Part shown: positions 58,542 through 64,000 of the stretch, piece by piece
Layout of the letters: every line of letters starts with the position of its first letter
Position numbering within the stretch: position 1 is the stretch's first letter
Source of the DNA: an uncultured Methanomicrobiales archaeon
GTDB taxonomy: Archaea > Halobacteriota > Methanomicrobia > Methanomicrobiales > Methanospirillaceae
DNA: 64,000 nt
Direction: 5' to 3'
Assembly: GCA_949320185.1 (NCBI GenBank)
Contig: CASGHK010000039.1
Span: 1-64,000, forward strand
Translations under genes and position numbers: made by a program
The notes under the pieces: model-generated
What the model was told of the DNA's origin: nothing
Seen by the model: the letters and a program-made list of their open reading frames with translations, nothing else
The model's database searches: none

Positions 58542-60518
58542 ATGAACCAGCGAACCCTGCAGGGCTGCCGTGCCGGGATGGCACTGCTGCTCATCCTGTT
58601 GGCCGGTGCGCTCTGTGCCGGCCCTGCGGCCGCCGTCGACCCCGGGGAGTCCTCCCGGGCGGTTGCCGCCTCCGTGCTTGCTGCCGAGAGCACCGACCAT
58701 CAGGAGGAATCGTGCCTCTCGACCCCGCTCCTGGAATGGCTCGACAGTCACGGGCAGCCCGAACTCCAGGCTTCGACCGGTCCCGAGGCGCGGACCTTCG
58801 TCTATGTCCTTCTCGAGGCTGGCACCCCGACATCGGTCCTGGACCGCGTGCTCACGGGGATCGATGACCGGGACGAAGGAGCCGGGATCGTCACGGCGCG
58901 GGTTACGGTGGACGAGCTCCGCGCTCTCGCGGTGACTCCGGCGGTCCGGTCTGTCCGCGAAGTGAGCCGACCGGTCCTCTCATCAGGTCGGATCACCTCA
59001 GCCGGCGACGCGATCCTTCGGGCCGACCTCGTTCGGGCCCGTACCGGGCTCACGGGGAGCGGCATCCGGGTGGGCGTGATCTCGGACGGGGTCGAGAGCC
59101 TCGCCGAGGCGCAGGCAGGCGGCGACGCCCCCCAGGGTATCCACATCGTCTCGAACCAACAGGGTGGCGACGAGGGGACGGCGATGCTCGAGATCGTTCA
59201 TGACCTTGCCCCGGGAGCCGAGCTCTACTTCCACGACCACGGCGACAGCATCCTGGAGTTCAACCAGGCGATCGACTCCCTTGCCGCAGCGGGCTGCCGG
59301 GTGATCGTCGACGACGTGGCCTGGCCGCGTGAGCCCTTCTTCGAGGATGGCGTGATTGCCACTCACCTGGCGGGCCTCCTGGCCTCCCACGACATAGTCT
59401 ACGTGAGTGCGACCGGCAACTACGCGCGCCAGCACTACCAGGGCCTCTTCCGAAACGGAAACGATGGTTTCCACGACTTCTCGGGGACCGGTTCCGATCG
59501 CCCGTTCCTCTACGCAGACCTCCCCAGCGGCTCCTCGATCCAGGTGGTGCTCCAGTGGGACGAGCCGTTCGGCGCTTCAAGCCAGGACTTCGACCTCTTC
59601 CTGGTCGACACGATCACCGGCGAGATCCTCGACTCCTCCATGAACGCGCAGCACAGGAACGGAGATCCGTTCGAGGCGTTCGTCTGGAACAACTACGGGC
59701 AGGACCTCGAGGCGGCGATCGTGGTGTTCGACGCGAGCGGCGGTGGGACCGGCAGGACCCTCGAGCTCTATGCGTATCCATCGACCACCGCATCCCTGTA
59801 CGACGAGAACCTGGTCGCTGGAGACGGGATCTATGGTCACCAGGCAGTTCCGTCCGTTGTGTCCGTGGGCGCTGTGAGCGCGGCGGACCCCGAGACGATC
59901 GAACCGTTCTCCTCGAACGGGCCCGTAACCCACGTCTCCCCGGTTCGAACGGTCCGCCAGAAGCCCGATATCTGCGGGATAGACCGGGTCGAAGTCTCGG
60001 GGGCCGGAGGGTTCAGGACGACCTTCGTCGGTACGTCGGCGGCCTCACCCCATATTGCCGGTGTTTGCGCCCTGGTCTGGTCCGCTCGTCCAGGAATCTC
60101 CGCGGACGAGGTGCGATCTTCTCTCTATCGATCGGCGACCGACCTCGGTGCCTTCGGGTGGGACCCGGTCTTCGGGTACGGACGCGCCGATGCACTCACG
60201 ATGTACAGCATCATCACCACGGGTGCCGTAACTCCTCAACCGACGTTGCCCCCAACCCCGGTGACAACGACACCGGGCATGGTGATTACCCCGACATCCC
60301 CGACACCGACACCCGTCCCGACCGTCGAGTTCGGCCGGACTCCCTTCGGTCGACGTTCCTCCGGTAGCAGTTTCGGGTCGGGCGGGACGACCGGCCCGGT
60401 GGTGACGACCCCCTCGCCCACCCTGCTCCCGACCGGGCGGGGTGGCGGTGAGTCCGGCACGACCTCCCGACCGTTCCAGCGGTGGTACCCGTTCGACGGT
60501 TGGGGGATCGCCCGATAG
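58542..60518 (+). CDS. subtilisin-like S8 peptidase with Glu in place of His
   Basis: A 658-residue exported S8-type peptidase. After the signal peptide and an N-terminal propeptide-like region (30-170), the catalytic domain has Asp182 in VGVISDG, DEGTAMLEIVHD at 210-221, where the catalytic His of subtilisin is replaced by the Glu211 of a DEGxAM motif (as in some relatives and in sedolisins), and Ser499 in GTSAASPHIAG. A stretch (300-430) between them resembles a jelly-roll or PPC-like insert. The C-terminus is a Thr/Pro-rich stalk (TPTSPTPTPVPTV) ending with RPFQRWYPFDGWGIAR. ATG 58542 was chosen, with GGAGG about 15 bases in front. Confidence 0.85.
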   Translation: MNQRTLQGCRAGMALLLILLAGALCAGPAAAVDPGESSRAVAASVLAAESTDHQEESCLSTPLLEWLDSHGQPELQASTGPEARTFVYVLLEAGTPTSVLDRVLTGIDDRDEGAGIVTARVTVDELRALAVTPAVRSVREVSRPVLSSGRITSAGDAILRADLVRARTGLTGSGIRVGVISDGVESLAEAQAGGDAPQGIHIVSNQQGGDEGTAMLEIVHDLAPGAELYFHDHGDSILEFNQAIDSLAAAGCRVIVDDVAWPREPFFEDGVIATHLAGLLASHDIVYVSATGNYARQHYQGLFRNGNDGFHDFSGTGSDRPFLYADLPSGSSIQVVLQWDEPFGASSQDFDLFLVDTITGEILDSSMNAQHRNGDPFEAFVWNNYGQDLEAAIVVFDASGGGTGRTLELYAYPSTTASLYDENLVAGDGIYGHQAVPSVVSVGAVSAADPETIEPFSSNGPVTHVSPVRTVRQKPDICGIDRVEVSGAGGFRTTFVGTSAASPHIAGVCALVWSARPGISADEVRSSLYRSATDLGAFGWDPVFGYGRADALTMYSIITTGAVTPQPTLPPTPVTTTPGMVITPTSPTPTPVPTVEFGRTPFGRRSSGSSFGSGGTTGPVVTTPSPTLLPTGRGGGESGTTSRPFQRWYPFDGWGIAR

Positions 60519-60570
60519 GTGCCGATCTACAGGATCGGCTTAATCCCCTTCCCAATCAAACCATCCTGGT

Positions 60571-60927
60571 ATGACTGTGGACCGGGATCAGGCGATCTTC
60601 GAGGCGGGTATCAAACTCGGGGCGCTCTATCACCAGTGGGTGGGAACCCCGATCTCACCCCAGACCTCCGAGGTGGTCGAGGAGGCGATCGAGCAGGCGG
60701 TCGGCCTCCAGCCGTGCGTCGAGGAGATCACGGTTCGTCTCGATACACGGAGGATGCGCCCGAACGAGTTCGGGTACAGCGAGCTCTCTGGCCTGATGTT
60801 CGACGTTGAGATCACGACCCGGTGCAACGATACAACCTGCCGCGCTCGCCTCGCCCCCCACGGCGAATATCCCCTGATGTCGATCCTCTCCATCCATGAT
60901 GCCGCATCGGTTTCCGATCACCGATGA
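60571..60927 (+). CDS. mptD: archaeal dihydroneopterin aldolase MptD
   Basis: A 118-residue protein of the MptD family: FEAGIKLGALYHQWVGTPISPQTSEVVEEAIEQAV, then VRLD...RMRPNEFGYSELSGLMFDVEI, then YPLMSILSIHDA. MptD splits 7,8-dihydroneopterin to 6-hydroxymethyl-dihydropterin in tetrahydromethanopterin biosynthesis. Its 3' end overlaps the start of the following gene. Confidence 0.92.
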   Translation: MTVDRDQAIFEAGIKLGALYHQWVGTPISPQTSEVVEEAIEQAVGLQPCVEEITVRLDTRRMRPNEFGYSELSGLMFDVEITTRCNDTTCRARLAPHGEYPLMSILSIHDAASVSDHR

Positions 60928-61723
60928 TCACATCCATATCGACCTCCTGAACGGACGGGGGGTCGAAGCGGCAAAGGAGTTCTTCCGCGCCGGCGGGACG
61001 CATATGTTCCTTGTCGCCAAGCCGTCCTGGTCGTTCGGCATCGTTCCCTCCTGCGGGGACGACTACCGGGCGGTCTTCGATGCGACCCTTGCGGTGGCAG
61101 ACAAGGTGCGACAGGTCGGCCCGGTCGTCTTTCCGGTGCTCGGTGTCCACCCGGCGGAGATCACGTACTTCGCCGATCGCCGCCCCGCAGCGGAGTCCGC
61201 CCGTATCATGGAGGAGGGGCTCGAAGTTGCAGCAGAGTACGTGCGGGAGGGGCGCGCCGTGGCCCTCAAGAGCGGACGCCCGCACTACGACGCAGGGGAG
61301 GAGATTGCCTGCCTCTCGAACCGGGTACTGGCCCGGGCCCTCACCCTTGCAGCTCGCGAGGGGTGCGCCCTCCAGATCCATGCCGAGAGCGGTCCGTGCG
61401 AGGACGTCGTCGGCATGGCCCGCGCGGCCGGGATGGACCCCACCCGAGTGGTCAAACACTTCGCCGATCCCTCGACCCCCCTCGTCCCGTCCCTGATAGC
61501 CCGGCACGAGGCGGTCCCCGAGGTTGCCGGCACCGGGCGAGGATTTATGCTCGAGAGCGACTACATGGACGAGCTCGAGCGGCCGGGAGCCGTGATCGGG
61601 CCTAAATCCGTCCCGCGCTTCACGCTTCGCCTGATCGAGAGTGGTGCTCTCGACGAGGAGGCCCTCGTCCGCTGCCACGTGGAGACCCCGTCTCGCACCT
61701 ACGGGGTCGAGATCGTCCTCTGA
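60896..61723 (+). CDS. TatD-related metal-dependent hydrolase
   Basis: A 275-residue amidohydrolase-fold protein: ITDDHIHIDLLNGRG (metal HxH), then PVLGVHPAE, ALKSGRPHYD, LQIHAESG, and VVKHFADPS supply ligands. It belongs with archaeal TatD-like proteins. Its placement, overlapping mptD by 32 bases, suggests a role near pterin biosynthesis, but TatD proteins are usually nucleases or esterases. ATG 60896 or 60899. Confidence 0.8.
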   Translation: MMPHRFPITDDHIHIDLLNGRGVEAAKEFFRAGGTHMFLVAKPSWSFGIVPSCGDDYRAVFDATLAVADKVRQVGPVVFPVLGVHPAEITYFADRRPAAESARIMEEGLEVAAEYVREGRAVALKSGRPHYDAGEEIACLSNRVLARALTLAAREGCALQIHAESGPCEDVVGMARAAGMDPTRVVKHFADPSTPLVPSLIARHEAVPEVAGTGRGFMLESDYMDELERPGAVIGPKSVPRFTLRLIESGALDEEALVRCHVETPSRTYGVEIVL

Positions 61724-61771
61724 CAAAAAGACGCCCATACGAGCACTTTTTTAATCACTCCGGGCGACCAG

Positions 61772-62074
61772 ATGAGCAGCATGTATCTCAAGGTTCACCG
61801 CGTGCCGGGCGAGGGCGAGGTGGTGGCGATCTGCGACCGGGAGCTGCTGAACCGGACCCTCAGGCACGGGGGCGTGGACGTCCGTATCACCGGGGGCTTC
61901 TTCGGTGATCGGCTCGTGGACGAAAAAGAGGCACGGGAGGCCCTCCGTTCGGCCGGGAACATCAATCTCTTCGGCAGACGCTCGGTACGCCTCGCGTGCG
62001 ACATCGGGCTCCTGAGCGAGTCGGACTGCCTGATGATTGAGGACGTACCGCACGCCCAGGTCTATCTCATCTGA
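61772..62074 (+). CDS. DUF424 family protein
   Basis: A 100-residue archaeal protein of DUF424: MYLKVHRVPGEGEVVAICDRELLNRTLRHGGVDVRIT, then FFGDRLVDEKEAREALRSAGNINLFG. The family is widespread in archaea, often near ribosome or translation genes. Here it is directly before nmd3 with one base between the two genes, consistent with a translation role, not proven. Confidence 0.85.
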   Translation: MSSMYLKVHRVPGEGEVVAICDRELLNRTLRHGGVDVRITGGFFGDRLVDEKEAREALRSAGNINLFGRRSVRLACDIGLLSESDCLMIEDVPHAQVYLI

Positions 62075-62075
62075 C

Positions 62076-63116
62076 ATGGAGATCCGGACTTCGTTCTGCC
62101 CGCGGTGCGGGGCATCGACCGAGGGCGAAGGGCTCTGCGGTCGGTGCCGACTCGCCGGGACGCAATGGATCGAGTGCGATTCGCGTGCCGTCCACACCTA
62201 CTGCCCCAGCTGTGGCGCCCAGAAGCGAGGACAGGTCTGGACCGACTCCGAGCAGGTGAGAGACGAGATCGGCCCATCACTCGCCCTCTCGGCGGTCCAC
62301 CTCCATCACGAGGTCCGCCGGCCCGAGTTCCAGGTCACGATCCGAGATATCTCCAGCAACCGTTCCTCCGCCGATGTGGAGGTGAGCGGGTTTCTCTTCG
62401 GCGAGCCCGTCCGGGAGGTGTGCACCGTGGAGCTCGTCTGGCAGAAAGAGCAGTGCACCCGGTGCAACCGGATCGCCGGGTCGTACTACGAAGGGGTCGT
62501 CCAGGTCCGCGCGACCGGCCGGAAGCTCACCGAGCGCGAGCTTCGAGAGGCGGAGAGGATTGCGAACGAGACGGAGACCGCCCACCAGTCCGAGGGGGAC
62601 CGCCTCTCGTACATCTCCGACCTGCAGGTGACCCGCGACGGTCTCGATATCGTCGTCGGGTCACAGTCGATCGGTCTCGGGATCACCCAGGCGATCGCCA
62701 CGCGTCTCGGCGGACGGTATTCGACCCACCCGAAGCTTGTGGGGGAGAAGGCCGGTCGGCCGATCTATCGGGTCACCTACCTGGTACGGCTCCACCCATA
62801 CCTCCGTGGTGACGTGATCCGGGTGCAGGGGTCCGACCTCGAGGTCGTCTCGGTCGAGGGTCACCACCTCAGGGCCGTCGACCTGCTCTCCGGCCGTACC
62901 AGGACGGTCCGGGAGAGCGAGGAGAAACGGCTGATAGGACACAGATCCGGAGCAGTCGATGCCCTCGTCGCCTATATTGACCGCGGGATGCTCGGACTCC
63001 TCGAACCGGAATCGGGACGGACCCTCGAGGTCCCACGGCCCGAGTGGCTCAACGTGGAGGCAGGGGACCAGGTCAGGGTTCTTCGGGACGGGGACCGTCT
63101 CCTCGTCCTCGGGTGA
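62076..63116 (+). CDS. nmd3: archaeal NMD3-like ribosome-associated protein
   Basis: A 346-residue protein. The N-terminus has the zinc motifs CPRCG, CGRCR, CPSCG and later CTRCNRIAG, and the middle DISSNRSSADVEVSGFLFGEPVREVCTVELVWQKEQCTRC. It matches archaeal NMD3, which in eukaryotes exports the 60S subunit and in archaea probably acts in large-subunit assembly. ATG 62076 lies one base after the DUF424 stop. Confidence 0.9.
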   Translation: MEIRTSFCPRCGASTEGEGLCGRCRLAGTQWIECDSRAVHTYCPSCGAQKRGQVWTDSEQVRDEIGPSLALSAVHLHHEVRRPEFQVTIRDISSNRSSADVEVSGFLFGEPVREVCTVELVWQKEQCTRCNRIAGSYYEGVVQVRATGRKLTERELREAERIANETETAHQSEGDRLSYISDLQVTRDGLDIVVGSQSIGLGITQAIATRLGGRYSTHPKLVGEKAGRPIYRVTYLVRLHPYLRGDVIRVQGSDLEVVSVEGHHLRAVDLLSGRTRTVRESEEKRLIGHRSGAVDALVAYIDRGMLGLLEPESGRTLEVPRPEWLNVEAGDQVRVLRDGDRLLVLG

Positions 63117-63120
63117 TTTC

Positions 63121-64000
63121 GTTGCGGGTGAGGCAGGTTCCGACAGCGGCCATCCGGCAGTACTGTTGTGCCGACTGGGTCGACCCTGACCGCCGGCCGT
63201 ACGTCGTGGGCACCACCGCGTTCGTGCCCGTCCGGGACGGGTACTCGTGGGAGATGGACCTGCCCGAGCGGTGTGATCGCGCAGTCCGGGGGTTCCAGCG
63301 TCTCGGTGACCTGGTCCTCTTTCACGGGGAGCGCCCGGACAGTGGTGCGGTGCAGGACGCGGTCCGGCGTTGCAGTCCCCGGGGGGTGCTCTGGGTCATG
63401 GGGCACGAGGGCAACGAGCGGCTCCCTAGGGTCGAGGTTCTCTGGGGTGAGTCAGGGGAGGTCGTTCACCGTGAGTGTGGACTCAGTTACCGGCTCGACC
63501 CGTCGCAGGTCATGTTCTCCCAGGGGAACCGCGAGGAGAAGGTTCGGCTCGCTCACCTCGTCCAGCCCGACGAAAGGGTAGCCGACCTCTTTGCCGGGAT
63601 CGGGTACTTCGTTCTCGGGCTCGCCCGCGCAGGGGCATGTGTCCATGCGATGGAGATCAACCCTGTGGCCCACGGGTATCTCTGCCGGAATGTCGACGAG
63701 AACGGACTGGCCGACCGGGTGCAGCCGGAATGTGGGGACTGTCGCGATCTTCTCAGGGGAATATACGACCGGCTCGTGCTCGGGCATTTCGACGGACCCT
63801 GTTTCTTGGAGGACGCCCTTGCCCATGTCAGGGTGGGGAGCCGGCTCCATGTTCATGCCATCGAGTCACGTGCCGGTGAGCTCGGTCCTGACCTTGCCCG
63901 GCGGGCAGAGGCGATGGGACTTCCGCTCACCTCTTCTGTTCGCGTGATCAAGAAGTACGCGCCGGGCCGTCTTCACACGGTCCACGACCTGGTGATCACG
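63121..64000 (+). CDS. Trm5/Taw2-type tRNA modification enzyme (partial)
   Basis: The frame opens at TTG 63121, four bases after the GGTGAT ribosome site within the nmd3 end, and runs off the window at 64000 (about 293 residues present). It has the Trm5/Taw2 signature: FSQGNREEKVRLAHLVQ, then VADLFAGIGYFVLGLARAGACVHAMEINPVAHGYLCRNVDENG, whose FAGIGYF favours Taw2 (wybutosine aminocarboxypropyl transferase) over Trm5, which usually has FAGVGPF. The enzyme modifies G37 of tRNA-Phe. The C-terminus is not seen. Confidence 0.8.

Noticed and set aside
1-64000. CRISPR arrays, insertion sequences, integrases, rRNA and tRNA genes
   Set aside because: No regularly spaced repeats, transposase or integrase motifs, or RNA-gene signatures were found on reading both strands by eye; a tRNA or small-RNA scan could still find something small.

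Overview
The window comes from a GC-rich methanogenic archaeon, most likely of the order Methanomicrobiales. The evidence is a gene for the methanogenesis marker Mmp10 (radical SAM enzyme modifying methyl-coenzyme M reductase), a methanogen-type dihydroneopterin aldolase MptD, a partial TCA set built on 2-oxoglutarate:ferredoxin oxidoreductase, archaeal NMD3 and DUF424, tungstate-type ABC transport genes, many secreted proteins with Thr/Pro-rich stalks, and Shine-Dalgarno sites of the GGAGGTGAT type. I saw no rRNA, tRNA, CRISPR array or insertion sequence.

Layout. 1-11 kb is gene-poor and partly decayed. It holds an acetoacetate-decarboxylase-like protein, a short-chain dehydrogenase, a secreted IPT/TIG-repeat protein, hybrid cluster protein (hcp), rubredoxin and a MoeA-family gene, interspersed with remnants of a secreted protein, a second moeA, and a siroheme sulfite-reductase-like protein. 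11-16.7 kb holds a lipase, a PAS/PocR histidine kinase, a PPOX flavoprotein, a cupin, a small Cys-containing protein and a DUF61 protein.

16.8-27.8 kb is the most striking part. A tungstate/molybdate ABC ATPase and permease (minus strand) diverge from a run of secreted proteins that ends in the matching binding lipoprotein WtpA. Four of these proteins share an N-terminal domain I do not recognise. One is a 1330-residue mosaic with three sulfite-oxidase-fold (molybdopterin-binding-like) domains, two DUF4430-like domains, PKD and CBM6 domains. A fifth is a lipoprotein with a single molybdopterin-fold domain. The two intergenic regions heading the island share a conserved AT-rich motif, a plausible operator for a tungstate/molybdate regulon.

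27.9-31.7 kb holds a NapH-like ferredoxin membrane protein, a chagasin-like protease inhibitor, and a divergent pair of metal or solute transporters, one with a His-rich tail. 31.8-39.8 kb is a tightly overlapping operon: fumarase alpha and beta, KorDABC, SucCD, a diadenylate cyclase (DacZ) and a DUF362 ferredoxin protein. It covers the fumarate-malate and succinate-2-oxoglutarate steps of the partial TCA cycle, with c-di-AMP synthesis attached.

39.8-64 kb is a mix. It includes a thioredoxin, a membrane-anchored Lon-type protease, a hydantoinase, a fused ADP-forming acyl-CoA synthetase, mmp10, an erythromycin-esterase homologue, a flavodoxin overlapping a PrsW-like protein, an Nramp-like transporter, a beta-propeller lipoprotein-like protein, a NERD-domain protein, an MBL-rhodanese protein, a PEGA-repeat surface protein and a subtilisin-like peptidase. 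The end is an informational and cofactor cluster: mptD, a TatD-like hydrolase, DUF424, nmd3 and a Trm5/Taw2-type tRNA enzyme cut by the window end.
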